The notes beneath the pieces are model-generated. The model ran no database searches, was not told where the DNA came from, and was given only the letters and a program-made list of their open reading frames with translations. A stretch of DNA of 64,000 nucleotides. Source: Usnea hakonensis (taxonomy: Eukaryota > Ascomycota > Lecanoromycetes > Lecanorales > Parmeliaceae). Position numbers and translations under genes: made by a program. The stretch spans positions 34,974-98,973 of the forward strand of contig BLJB01000171.1 in assembly GCA_013423325.1 (NCBI GenBank), in the 5' to 3' direction. Positions 11,467 to 23,533 of the stretch are shown piece by piece. Each line of letters opens with the position of its first letter. Within the stretch, counting starts at the first letter, position 1.

Positions 11467-12841
11467 CTACTGCTCCAGCATCTTGTTTGCTTTGGGAGAC
11501 GGTACAGCGGCTCTCTTGATAGCCCTTACGCCCCCACTCCAAATCTCAAATTCCAAGCCTTCATCCCTTTCCTCAGTGCCTGTTACCCATGGCGAAAACA
11601 CAACCCGCATCCACCTTCTCCACCTCCTCAAATTCCATTCCGCGCCTCCAATGCCTTCAGAATATTCTGTCCCCTCCCTAATGCCTGCGCCGCCACCGTC
11701 CCTCCCCTTGACTATCGCAATCCGGCAACTTATCTGATTTACCCATACGAGGCCTAGACTGGGTGTCTTCAGATTGTAGGATGAGATCGAGGGTTCCGCG
11801 CCCCATCCGGTAAAGAAACGCTGTTGATGGTCAAGGCTTATTTTGGTTGGTGCGGGGGCAGAACTCATAGCCGTTGATGCTGGAGAGGGCAGGACGTTTC
11901 CGGCGGAAGTCGAATCCCAAGCACGAGAGGTAGTGCTCAAGGGGGCGAAGCGATCGGCAACTTGATTGGCGACTACAATTGCGCAATCGTGCTCGCGGGA
12001 AAGAGATCGCAATAGAGCACCTAGCTGTACAAGCTGTGCAGAGCGTGTTGCAAGCGCGGAAGGCATATTTGCGGAGCTACGCTCCGCACGGTAATTTGCA
12101 GCTACGCTGTCGAGAATCACCAAGCCAATATTATGACGGGCGAGTGCGACTGGAAGTTGGTAGGTCAGGATGTGGTCTTGGGACTCAAGATCAGGGGTGT
12201 GTAGTGTGAAGATCCGATTGAGGGACGGTGTGCTTGGATGTGAGGAAAGTAGCGGATGGTTCTCAAGAAGTTGGGCGAGGCGATTGGTCGGTAGGGGATG
12301 CTCGGTCGAGATATACAGGCTTGAACGGGAGAGGCCATCAGGTGGAGGAAGCTGAGCGGAAAGAAGAAGCGTGAGGAGGAGTTGGGTTTTGCCAGCGCCG
12401 CTGTCAAGCCAGTCTTAGCTCTCGTAGTGGATGGAGACTGTGTCTCGAGAGACCCTACCTTTCTCCTGTGATCTCAGTGATATATTTTGTTGGTATCCCG
12501 CCACCCAAGGCTGCATCTATAGAAGGGTCAAGCGTGCTTATGAAGCTCATTGCGATAGTCGCCTCCTCTCCCGTCTTCCTCAACGAGCCATAATTCTCGC
12601 CTGCGTTCCGACATGAGGGCGCATTGATTGTCTGCAAGCCCAGTCGACCTTGTAGAATGGTAAGGACATGACTGGCAAGCCTTTTGACGTCGAGTAGGGG
12701 CAACTGTGCCCGCTTTGCTACCTCCAAGGCATCAAGGGTGAGAAGGTCGGTTGTGGTGATGAGATGTTTCTCTAAGGATGGCAGGAGATGGGTATAGAGT
12801 TTGATAGGAAAGTGTGGGATTGTGTGAAGGAGATCTGTCAT
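11467..12841 (-). CDS. RAD57: Rad57-like RecA-family recombination mediator
   Basis: Exon 1 (12841-12459) and exon 2 (12400-11467) are split by a 58-nt intron and join to 438 residues. The Walker A motif GESGAGKT (about residues 126-133) spans the intron and Walker B is LVILDS (about 221-226); the N-terminal part has a RecA/Rad51-paralogue helical region with PLLDVKRLASHVL. Rad57 pairs with Rad55 to stabilise the Rad51 filament in homologous recombination in the nucleus. The start at MTDLLHTIPHFP was preferred to an in-frame ATG 13 codons upstream (12880) because family members begin there as I recall them. The C-terminal third is less conserved, as is usual for fungal Rad57. An XRCC3-like paralogue is the nearest alternative. 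Confidence 0.85.
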
Positions 12842-13126
12842 GAATAATGAGGGAATACGGGAATCAGAAGAAGGAAACAATCATAATATGATCATGATCA
12901 TAACATGATCTGATCTGATCTGATATCACAAACCCATGGGCCATGCTGGGATAGCAGTACTAATACGAATACGAACAATGTTCGTAAAAAGTACAGTACG
13001 TAGGACTAATGAAAAGTAAACACAGGACAAGTAATTACCTACTTAGATAAGATACATGTACGTACGTGATACTTAAAGCCTACGGAGTACAACTCTACAG
13101 TTCTACGACTCTGGCCCCGAGCAAAT
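12842..13126. promoter_or_regulatory. Divergent promoter with ATGATC/TGATC repeats
   Basis: A 285-bp gap lies between the outward-facing starts of the Rad57-like and CENP-W genes. At about 12885-12925 it contains overlapping ATGATCATGATC and CTGATCTGATC tandem units, and it ends with TACGGAGTAC at 13081-13090, a decamer that recurs in other gaps of this window. Confidence 0.55.
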
Positions 13127-13585
13127 ATGGCACCCAAGACACTTTACCCCCGGTCCACAATCAAGAAGATCGTCAAAGCCCATTCGAGCCGCAGTCTTCG
13201 CAAGAACACTGACCTCCTGGTAAGTCACCCATGATGGTGTGAGTGTGAGTATGAGTGTGAGTATCAGTATGACTACGCTTCTTTGAGCATATACTGATGA
13301 TGAGAAACGTAGATTTTTCTAGATTATAACTTGTTTGTACAAGAGTGAGACCGTCGTCTACTTCCCATTTCGACCTACTTCATTCAATGCTGCGGTACTG
13401 ATGCATCTCGTGTCCCATAGCTTGATCCAGGAAGCATCCATGTCCGCTAAGAAAGAAAAACGAAAGGTAATCACTGCTGACAGCATACGGGAAGCAAGCG
13501 AGGTTAGTATGCCGACTACCTTTGATGTATGACCAAGGCAGGCTGACCGATTCTGTAGAGGAGTCTCATGAAATTCAAGTGCTAA
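13127..13585 (+). CDS. CENP-W/Wip1 centromere histone-fold protein
   Basis: Four exons (13127-13219, 13313-13344, 13421-13502, 13559-13585) splice to only 77 residues. The protein starts MAPKTLYPRSTIKKIVKAHS and continues through a histone-fold pattern (LIFLDYNLFVQDLIQEAS, a basic loop, ITADSIREASE) to SLMKFKC. Size, N-terminal RxTIKKIVKAH and fold pattern match fungal CENP-W, which pairs with CENP-T in the constitutive centromere-associated network at kinetochores. No single exon is longer than 93 nt, so the gene is easily missed. Introns have GTAAGT, GTGAGA and GTTAGT donors; the first intron contains a GTGAGTATGA-type microsatellite (about 13236-13275). Phases check at every junction. Confidence 0.88.
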
Positions 13586-14521
13586 GGGCCGTTGTCTACT
13601 TTGCGCCATCTTGAGTCGATCGCCCGTCGAGACTTTCGTGTGTCCACGATGCAGATGAATCTGTGATAGCTTTAAGATTCTCAGACTGGAGAAGTCATGG
13701 TCTTCAAGCCTTTCACATAGCCCCAAGACTTCACAAAAACATAGAGAGGAGCTTGCCATTAGAAATGGCCCATCAATTGCTGGTATCGGCTCAATCTATC
13801 CCTTCAGTAGCTATTCTGCGGGGCCTAACTGTCTGTCTCTGTCGGCCAATCCACTGATGGTCACTGATCGTACCTCCACACAAGCCCACATACTACTTCT
13901 AAATGTCTCTCCTTAAATAAGATACCTTTGTTCGTCCCCATTTCGCTTGACATCGAGACTCATCTCACAGCTGTCAGGCTTCGAGACGACGTTGTACCCA
14001 CTATTGGCCCTCGTCTACCAGAGTAATGGTGCCCTCCGTACACCTCCCTTCTGTGCATTTGGGACTTGCTTGAAATAAGTCTAAATCCACGCTGATGAAC
14101 GAGCAGCGGGAGAAGCTCAGTTTTACACTGTCACACAACGAAAGTTACGATCGTTGAATATCGTCGAGCTCTTCGGGATTTATGAAATCTGAATAGAAGT
14201 GTTGACTTGAAATTTCATGTACAAGCAAGTTGTAGAGCACAGGCTCCATGTCTGTACTTGAAGTGCCACGCATACATACATTTCCCATCCCTCAGTCACT
14301 CTTCTCCATCGAAAAGCTGCCATTATGCATCAAGCAACATCCGTTATCGTTCACCCGGTTGTTCTCTGGGACACCCATCTCACACGCGAACAACCCGTAC
14401 AAGAATGTGCGATGAAGCCACCCTGACCTGCCTTAAAGATCGATTCTAAGATACTTAAAACCCGCCTGTGGTTAAATCCTTTACAGACACAAAGCCTTCC
14501 AGACCCCGCACATGAATTGAT
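13586..14521. other. Intergenic between convergent genes
   Basis: About 0.94 kb with only short unrelated open frames. I see no gene or RNA. Confidence 0.5.
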
Positions 14522-17500
14522 TCAGTACCTCCCTCCCTCACGCATCATAGGTAACATTTCCGTTCCAGCTCCGCCCATTTCGTACTTCAGGGGACTGCCC
14601 TGACCACCTCCACCACTGCTATAACCTATCCCTCCATAGCCACTTGCGCCAACATATGCGGATACTCCTTGGCCGCTGCCTTGGTTGGCTGCATTTTGGA
14701 GGCCGCGAGAAAATTGGTCCAACCACCCGCCTTGCGGTGACTGCTGGGCTTCGCGTTGGAGCTGCAGTTGGAAATCCTGAGGAGATTGATACTGCGCTTG
14801 TTGCTGAATATGATCTGCGGGATACGATTGGGACAGTTGATGGGATGTCGGGTGTGCTGGAGATCGATGATGATAGGACTGATGATGGGTCTGATAATAC
14901 TGATGAGATTGGGACTGATGATGAAGCGAGCTGGCAGCATAGGAGGGCGAGTAGTGGTTGTATTGCTGGTAGGATTGGGCGTTCAGATAAGGATTATGGT
15001 AAGCTTGGGGCGAAGGATGGTGGTAGGATGGCTGGAGTTGCTGAATAGCTGACATTTGTACGTGCTGAGGCGGTTGATAGTCTTGTTTAATACCGTTGCT
15101 CGAGCTCTGACTTTGGCCTTGTGTCTGGCTTTTGCTTAAGCTCTGGCGACGCTGCAATTGCTGTTGTCGCTGGAAATCCTGTGCCTTGACCTTAGCTTCT
15201 ACAGAGTCTTGGCTAATCTGCTCTTGCTCGCTTAGGGTACGCGTCATGAGGTACCCTTCACTAATACTAGGGCCTCTTGGTCGAGTCTTGGTTGCAGCGG
15301 CCGGAGCTGGCAGATACGCAGAGTTGAAGCCCCCTCCAACAGCGTATGGTGACTGGTAAACCTGAGGACGAGCTTTCTCCGCATCATGGAGATAAGTGTA
15401 CTTTTCCAAGACATTAATTCGTGAAACCTTCTTCGTCTCTGGGGCTAGCGCCGCCGGTGCGACAGACGTCTCTGTTGCACTAAATACTGATGACGGCCGT
15501 CGCTGAGCTGAGGAGGGTCTACTTAAGGGTTGCTGACTAATAGGAGTGTTGGTCGTCATTGGAGTGCCCATCATGTTAGCAACAGGAGCTTGAGGTCGAG
15601 AGTATGGTGCTGGTTGAGGCGCATGCAGCGGCTGACTTTGCTGCTGCTGGGGAAATTGCGGCCGAGCCTGCGCTTGTTGGTAAGATATAGGAGTTCGCTG
15701 AGCATTGTTAGTAGATGCCATGTAAGAAAAATGATGCTTGAAGAACCTTACATTGTAATTGTAATTGTACTTGGTTCGACCGCTGTACTCTAGAGGCGCT
15801 CGTGGCAGTCCAGACATCATCGGTGCTGTAGGAGCTGCAGCTCCCATCGATGCTTGTGGAGCTCGATATCCAGGACTTTGGTGGCTGTGGTACTGCTGCG
15901 GAAGCTGCGAAGACGCTGCGTTCTGAAAGGCATGTTGATTGTACAGAGCTTGCTCGTCGACGTTGGCTCTAGGTCTAGCCTTGTACTGAACAGCAATTGG
16001 ATCTGTAATAGCATATTTGCCGTGGTACGGCCGTTCCTTAGTGGCTGCTGGCTTCGTGTGTTGGCTTGCCGAGACCTTGGGTTGCGGCACCTGGGTGTTG
16101 GCATTAGGACGGGGAACGTCCAGTGGACTTTTAGTGATGCCAGATGGGTACGAAGCGGGGTAAGAGATCCGTTGGTTTTGTAACTTCGCCGCCGCAACGA
16201 CTACAGAGGCAATCCTTACGCTCTCCAAGAAATTGGCAGTCGGGTCATTCTGCTGGATCGCTATGTCTGAAGTGTAATGGGCCTTCGCTTCAGTGGATGA
16301 TTTACCGAGATAGTACCATAGCTTGCTCGGCTTGTCGAAGTCGATTTTGACTTGCGCTGGGTTGCGGAAGGCTTTGCATGAGTTGAACTCTTCCCAGCGG
16401 AAATTGCTTTCCGGGTCACCAAAAGGATCTTTGGGTTTGGGATCGTCGTTGTTTGCAGGATCTTCTGCTGTAGTTCGAGACTTGCGGGCCAGCTCCGCAG
16501 GCAGAGGCTTGGCGTTCTCAGAAGGCATTGGCAGCTGAGAGTTGACGGGGTCAAAGACAAGCAGCCATTTATACTCGACCTCGATCTTGTCTCTGTGGAC
16601 TTTGTCAGCAGAGGAATTCGATTAGGTAATGTTCAAAGACTTGCCCCCTTGGCAGGACGTGGACCAACAACGTCTGCTCGCTTTTCCGGTTCTCCAAGAC
16701 AACGCCTGCGAAGATGTCTCCTTGAAGATACTGCATCTGGACCACTTCTCCAACGGGAAGTTTAAGTGCAGTTTTCTTGATCAGTATATTCTCCTCAAGA
16801 TGAGCACCCTCAACATTCTTTCCTCTTCTACCCCGATGGATACGACATCGGAAATCAATCCCGGTGTCAGTGTACTCGGTCCCATCCTCTCCGTACACTG
16901 GTATGAGACCGATGTCAACGAGCACTCCGGCTTGAGCTGCGCAAGTTGCATGAAACGCTCGAACACACTTTTTCTGGGAGCACTGGAAAACAGCCCCCTT
17001 CTTGCTGCGACAGTAGTTACATTTCAATTCCAAGCGAGCTTTATCAATGTGAGCGACATCACATATTCTTTCAGACCCTCCTTCCCCAGAGATGTAGGTC
17101 TCGGGAGTATACAAACCACAGCGTCGATGAGCTCTGTGGCCATTGTCAGTCGGCAGCAGCTCTTCGTAAGAATTATCGTTCGGACATAGTATGCAAGGCT
17201 CGTATGCCGGCGCTTTTATCTTGATCCGTAATCTCTTTATCTTTGGCTTATTATCTTTGTCACTGGGGTCCCTCTTCCTCTTGTGACTTCGTTTGGGTTT
17301 GCCCTTGTCGCTGCTCGGAGGAGTGGGTAGATCAGTAGGCTCATCATCTTCATCGTCCTCCTCTTCTTCAGTCTCTTCGTAGTACTCAGGTGTAGGCTCG
17401 CCACGAAGCTTTCGCTCGATGTCTCGAACATCGACCCACACACTGTCAGCTTCACAATTGCACTTCCTAGCGACTTTCCCGTAATCCAGCCAAGCCTCAG

Positions 17501-19140
17501 TAGCAAAATTTACGGATTCAGCGCAATTGTAGCCAAGATTGTAGCCCGAGTGATATCCATAGGGGAACGTGATGACAAATTCTCCTTCATTGTGGACAAG
17601 GCGGTTGACCTTGATCTTGTGCTGCGATTCGAGAAGTTGAGGCGAAATGAGGTAGGTTTTGTGGCGAAGGAATTGATCGCAATTCTTTGCGTCATTTGGC
17701 CAGATTGATCGCATGGTCGTTTCAAATTTGCGCGCGTCTGCTTGTGAAATACTGTACCATTGCTTTGGGGCGCCGAAATGAATGTAATTGATACTGTAGA
17801 GATCCACGTCTTCTAAATGCCAAGCAAAAGAGGCTTTCCACATACCCAGGTAAAGGTACGCCGTATTAACCCCTGGCACCGATTGACCCAGAACGTCCAA
17901 AAGGTTTTCCAGCTTTGCGACATTCCACTCCTTGGTCGAGTCGTCAAAAAGAGACCCTGGCATATCCGCACCGTACAATGGGTTGCTAAAATTTAGGCTC
18001 TTCCAATATGCCGTTTCAAGCTCCTGTATGCGCTCCGTGGTCCATTCTCCTTGGTTGTAGACACGATAATCGAAGTCTTTAAAAGTCTCCTCGTCTACCA
18101 CATCTGCCTGATCTCGACGGTTGTGTTGTCTCCTGGATGACACCGATTTCGAATGCCCTGACTTTGCTTGACGGCCTTTGGATTTTGGTACTTCGTCATC
18201 ACTGAAGTTTTCTTTCTTGACCTTCTTTGGCTTGAGTGGTGGAGAAACGGGCGTTAGCGGTGTTTCAACCCTACTGCCATTTGCGTCTTGCGCGGCCTCC
18301 TCTTCATTCTCTTCGACGGTAGCAGCCAAAGGACGGATCCTAGGACGACCAGGTCCGCGTTTCTTTGGACCTGGGTTTGTACTGTGTAGATTCTGCGCTC
18401 GTGTACTCGGGGCTCTGGTCGGCTTTTCCTGGTTACGCCGACGCTCGCCCCGCTTCGCAGGAGGTTGATGGCTGCTTTCTTCGGTCAGGGCTTTCCACTG
18501 GGGCAAATTGTAGGAGCGCTGCTTCTCTATATTGGCTTGCGTGTAGGTGCCATGGGTACCGTGGAACTCTTGTGTGATAGGATTCTTGACTTTGATGGTC
18601 TTTACCTGTTCGTCGAGTCGAGGAAGGGAATCACGCCTAATTAGGGTTTATTAGCCAGAGTTGAGCGATGAACCAGCTGTTTCTTTGTGGGCACATACCA
18701 TTCTTTTGGAGGAATGACTTTGACAATACCTGACTTCATGCCATGTTTGTCGATTTTCTGAATGAATTCTTTGAAACTACGAAATTGGTTCATCGTCTGG
18801 TAATAGATCAGTATGATAAGATGAGCAATTGCAAGCCCCCTGTATGAGGTAGAGCGTCCTCTGACGAAGGCAGAGTACTTACAGGTTTGAAGACAGGCAC
18901 CTTCCCTCCCTCGTAGTAATGATCCGGCACGATGTCCTCTTCATCCTCTACCTTTGGTTGGACATAATGTTCCTCTAGAGGTTCTTCCGGTTCTAGATCA
19001 GATAAATCTGACCCAGATTCGTCATCTTTTTTCTCGGTATTCTCGCTAGCAGGTGGGGTAAGAGCAATTCTGCTATCTGCCTGCTCGATCTCGATCTTTA
19101 CTTCACCCTCGCCAGGTGGAGACATGGCCGCGTCCGCCAT
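14522..19140 (-). CDS. KDM4/Rph1-type JmjC histone demethylase
   Basis: Exons 19140-18883, 18796-18699, 18636-16645, 16592-15752 and 15697-14522 sum to 1454 residues. The protein has a JmjN domain spanning the first intron (VPVFKP, then MNQFRSFKEFIQKIDKHG), a JmjC domain (about residues 337-507) with the Fe(II) triad intact as H392-x-E394 in FAWHLEDVDLYSINY and H481 in GYHSGYN, and the KDM4-type zinc-site residues in YGKVARKCNCEAD. A KRKRD/KIKRLRIK basic stretch and an extended PHD-type Cys/His region follow (CILCPNDN, CNYCRSKKGAVFQC, CVRAFHATC). The last about 500 residues are Gln/Ser/Tyr-rich low complexity. KDM4 enzymes remove methyl groups from H3K9/H3K36 in a 2-oxoglutarate-dependent reaction. 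Unlike yeast Rph1/Gis1, no tandem C2H2 fingers are seen. One intron is GC-AG and one is in-frame (see findings). Confidence 0.92.
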
Positions 19141-20462
19141 AGGGCGAAAGGTGTTTCGTATCAGGTCACACTCAAGGGAGCGATCAAGCACGGCTGATTG
19201 AGGGTAAAATCGACTGTTGTGTTAGTGGTGGTGTTCGAGTCTTCTTGTCGCATGCTAGGTGGGCGAAGACTGGATCTTGGGCCTCCTCAGGCATAGAGAA
19301 TGACAAGGAGAAGGGGCGTAGTGATCAAGAAATTGCAGTATGAGTTTACTAAAGCCATTGATTTTATGCTTGTCCGGGGAGAGTAGTCGACTTGATTCAG
19401 TTGCCAACGAAACCTGTGGTGGAGGTCTTTAGGATACTCCAAAGTACTCTATCGTTGGGCTAAGCTCTTCGGGCTTAGTGCCCGTGCCAAGAAAATCCGA
19501 AGATCCTTCCGCACCAACCGAGCCAACTGCCGAGTACGAGTACATGTGTAAACTTATCGACTCCTCATTGAGGAGCCTTTTGTTGACTATCAATTCATAC
19601 ACAGCAACTGAGTATTTGAAAGGTTTGGAAGGACATTGGGGTTCTCGTCGATCTTTGCCAAAAATAATTACATTCCTTTCATTATCGTGTGTGGGGCGAT
19701 ATCAAAATTTGCAGCTTGACTGACGTTGTTAAACGCTCGAAAGTATGGTCTCGTCCTTTTCGCTCAAGTGCTTGTCTACGATCATTTTCTTTGAACTTCA
19801 ACTTCGCTACTTGGGTATACGTTGAAAAGAAAAGCTTTATACTTTCACTAGGGCCCTCATGCGACCTTCATAGCGATTACAATTCCTCATTGCGTAAATC
19901 TATTTCTGAATCAGATCTTTACCATGGGCTTTCAGAGGTGTTTTGCGGTGTAAAAGGGAACGGATTGCTCGGAACATTTCTCCCAAATGCATCGACAGAA
20001 AACAAGGTACGTACAAACATGTGGAACAAGCTTGTCGACAAGGTACCTTGCAGTAGACCACGTTCGATGATTCAGCCCTAATTCGGATGACAGCCGCACA
20101 GTGCATGAACCGGCCGTGGCCCTGTCGGAGACTGTTCCGTGGGGCATATAGGGCATATGGGTAGCAGGGAAAATCATGAGTCTTGGTTCACGTACTCCGT
20201 AGTGGAAAGGATAGCTCTCGACGTCATTGAGTGACTGAAAAGGCATTTTTGTCGTAGAACCAATCTAGACGCAATGCAACCGCTATGCATGTAGCTTTAC
20301 CCACTGTGGGCTAAAGCATTGGCAATCCATATCAAGGGAGATGCTCGCGTTCTTGCTCTAGCTTCGCCCGCTCTTTTGATTTTCCATCATAGAAAGAAGC
20401 ATCACATATGCTGAAGGGCCAGGCACACAAGGAGCCAATGAGACGGGGTCGGCGCAACCTGC
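19141..20462. other. Intergenic, upstream of the KDM4 gene
   Basis: About 1.3 kb between two minus-strand genes. Short open frames at 19478-20081 (+) show no domain pattern. GTACTCCGTA occurs at 20192-20201. Confidence 0.5.
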
Positions 20463-22113
20463 CTATTGGGCCCCGTCACCACGCCCACGATTGCCTCGGA
20501 ATCCACCACGTCCACGGCCACCACTTCGTTGACCACCTTCTCCTCCCCCTCGGTCTCCCCTATAGCCTCCGCGGCCACGTCCTCCACCCTCTCCACGATC
20601 TCCCCTAAAGCCACGACTACTACGGTTACCGCCACGATGCTCTCCTTGACCACCCCCGCGACCCCGTCCACCTCGATGATGCTGGACTTCATGGAACCCG
20701 TCACCACCGTCAGCTGGGGTCTGCGCATAGGCTGGGGTCGGCATCGAATCGTTGGATTCAGTGGGAATGTCCTCAGCCCAACTCTGGGTACTTGTCAGCG
20801 CTGCGGGCGTGGCAAAATTTCCAGTGTCTGTCTCGGTGGGTTCACGAGGGATCTCGACCCATTCGTCGGGGCCAGAACCGGCAGAAGCCGGATCCTTAGT
20901 CTCCCAGTTGGTTCCAGCCGCAGCGTTGGCAGCACCGGCATCGATTTTGGACGCGTCTGGCACATTACCAGTGTTGATATGAGAAGACACTCCATTCACC
21001 TTAGGCTCATTTGACTCGTCGATTTCCGTGAGTCCGGCATGAGCAACTGTAGGGTCAGTTCCAATAGTCGCAGACGAGTCTTCGGCAGCAGGAGGTGCTG
21101 GCTCCGATTGAGCAACTTCTTCTGCCCAAGCTTCTTCGGCTGCGTATGGTGCATACTCAAAGGCTAAGTCTCGGACTTGCTTGTCTATGCACAACATGTC
21201 AATAGATTGACCAAGGATATCGGGGATGACCAAAAGTGCGCGCCAACAAACTTACATGTAAAATCTGAAGGATTTTGATCAACTGTTGGTACCTTTTCAT
21301 CACTACCAGATATCAAGCTCTCCATTGCCACAACAGCACCGACTTCACCTCCGTAGACCAGCAACAAAGCACCTTCGAAAGCCCGATTTTCAGGTGAAGA
21401 CTCGTCACCACCCTGCCGCTTAGCTGCTGCTGCCCTCAGAAATTTGCTGAGAACGAGTAGATTGTCTTTGGCGTCTTTCTTGCCATCCGCTGCTGCCTCG
21501 GCCATTGCAGCTTCCTTGACCTTCTGTAATTCATCTGCATGTGTGGCCTCGAGAGCTGATTTTTCAGTGGACAAGCGCTTTTGGTAGTCCTCATCGAACT
21601 GCTTATACTGAGCGATCTGTTCCTCTAGTTGGGTAAGAGAGGCTTGTAATGAAGGTTTCTTCTGCGCTTGAATTTTCTGGTCTTGGTTGATCTTGCGAGT
21701 GGAGAGGAGCTCGTCGAGCGATGAGCCCGGGTTCTCGGCGATGATGGAATCAACTTTCTGCGTGGCATTCTAATAACCACATACTTAGAAACATTACAAT
21801 GAACGTATACAAGATCTACTCACTAGCTTTTTCTTGATGTTGCGAATATTCCTAGAAATCGTTGGTTCAGCTTTCTGGATGAGACTGGAGGCCCAAGCTC
21901 AAAGACTTACTTATACAGCTCCTTGACGTAAGGACTCTCATAAGAGCCCTCTACCCCAGTCGCAGTCCCATCGACGGTTGTTTGCCCAGGCCCAGATTCT
22001 GGCTCTGTTGCTGGAGCAGGTGTCTGGGCTGGGGCTTCGGCCTTGGCTTTCTTCTTCCTCGCGCTCTTAGACTCGGAATGGGCTAACGAATTGGACAAAG
22101 AGGTGGTAGACAT
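20463..22113 (-). CDS. Conserved fungal coiled-coil protein with RGG tail
   Basis: Exons 22113-21911, 21851-21824 (28 nt), 21769-21256 and 21184-20463 join to 488 residues. The N-terminus has a Lys/Ala-rich stretch (ARKKKAKAEAPAQ), then ESPYVKELYKNIRNIKKKL and a long coiled coil (LTQLEEQIAQYKQFDEDYQK). The middle has GALLLVYGGEVGAVVAMESL. An acidic, Pro-rich linker leads to a tail of RGG/RG repeats (from about residue 415). I recognise the overall layout as a conserved ascomycete family but know no established function; the RGG tail implies RNA binding, which is inference. Exon 2 encodes just nine residues. Confidence 0.8.
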
Positions 22114-23533
22114 GATTAGATTTAGGTTGAGGAGTGAGGAACTACCTTGCGGACAGTGAAATTAGACAGGTTGATTCTCCTTTGCAAGGCTTCGGCAAAC
22201 GTTGCTGCGGTCAGGAATGTATAGCGACCCAATGATGAACTTCGAATCGTTCACAGTTTATACATCTCAAACTTTTGACAGAAAATGGGGTCATAGAGAG
22301 AAGTGTGCCTTTGCTGCAGTACTTGATTGAAGCTATCAATACTGTGATAGGGCTGTACTACACTAGCGCGTCTTGTTCCAATCCGTTTTCCGTCGCCGCA
22401 ATCCACCACCGCTTTATACATTTTTCTCGTCATCGAGTAATAGAAAAATTGCTGCGTCGACAGCTGTAAAGGCTCGGAGCTTTGGAAAATTAACACCTCT
22501 GCTATCTAAGGAAATTCAAGAATCCTCTCTATGGCTCGCATTGAAGAAGAAATCCAAGATGGATGGCTCGATGTCTGATGTACCTTAGTCTACTTAGTTG
22601 TCTACCTAGTCTTTGGCTGTTGAAGATCAATGTCTAGTGTAACAAAGACTTGGCTGAACAGTACTTGGCTAAGGTAAGGTACATACGGTAGAAAAGCAAA
22701 GGATGAGGGACGATAAATAAGAGCAATAAGTCCTATATTAATAATAAAAGAGTTCTAGGTAGACTCAGGCTGAGAAAATCCATTGATCGGGTATTCCATA
22801 CCTAGGTAAGTAAGTATTAATTGTCGAGACTATTTTACGAGCTCAGATTACAGAATTATATAAAGTACCTACCTTACCTAAAGTACTTAGGCTGGTATAC
22901 CTTTATCCTTCTGTCCGTACCAGAAGCCTTACTGACCAATTTGCACGTGACCGACTCGTGCCGTAGACAAGTATATCCTCACTTCTGAACGCCATTCGTC
23001 CGAGTTGGCATTGAGGATTAAGGACGAGACATCCTTCGATACCCATATGCATGGCATACATAGTAAAAGTGCGAGACAATCAAATTTCCCCCACGCCTCA
23101 TACCGGATAGGTGGACGGTCATGAAGTACGAGTACGTACTCCATCCCACCTTGATCAGCCATAATCCTACTTCACTTAGTCTGTTATATAAGAAGCCTCC
23201 GCTCTCCCTTTTACATCTCCCATTTGTCCATCAAGTACAAGAACAATACAGCGCGCTCTCCACCTGAGTACGAGTACGTGGCGGGGTTCATACCTGGAAT
23301 CCACAATAGTGTGAATGTATTTTATATAACCCCTCCTCCTGAGTACTATCAATGTTTTCCATTTGACTGCTGTTTTCAATTCTGCTATTGCTGAGTCCAA
23401 TGCCTTCGTATTGCCTGCAAGATTGTCATTACTTCTACAGAAGTGCTTTGAAGCTCTTGTCCATCTCCACCTTGGTGTCTCCTACCTTCACTTGACTAAA
23501 TCGTGCTTCACCATGATAGTACGCACTTTTACC
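22114..23533. promoter_or_regulatory. Long divergent promoter region
   Basis: A 1.4-kb gap lies between outward-facing genes. The left half is AT-rich with repeated ACCTTACC/GGTAAGG words (for example 22671-22682 and 22867-22880). GTACGAGTAC-type words occur near 23126 and 23264. TATATAAG lies at 23185-23192 and a TTTATATAACC stretch near 23320, both possible TATA elements for the carnitine acetyltransferase gene. Confidence 0.5.
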
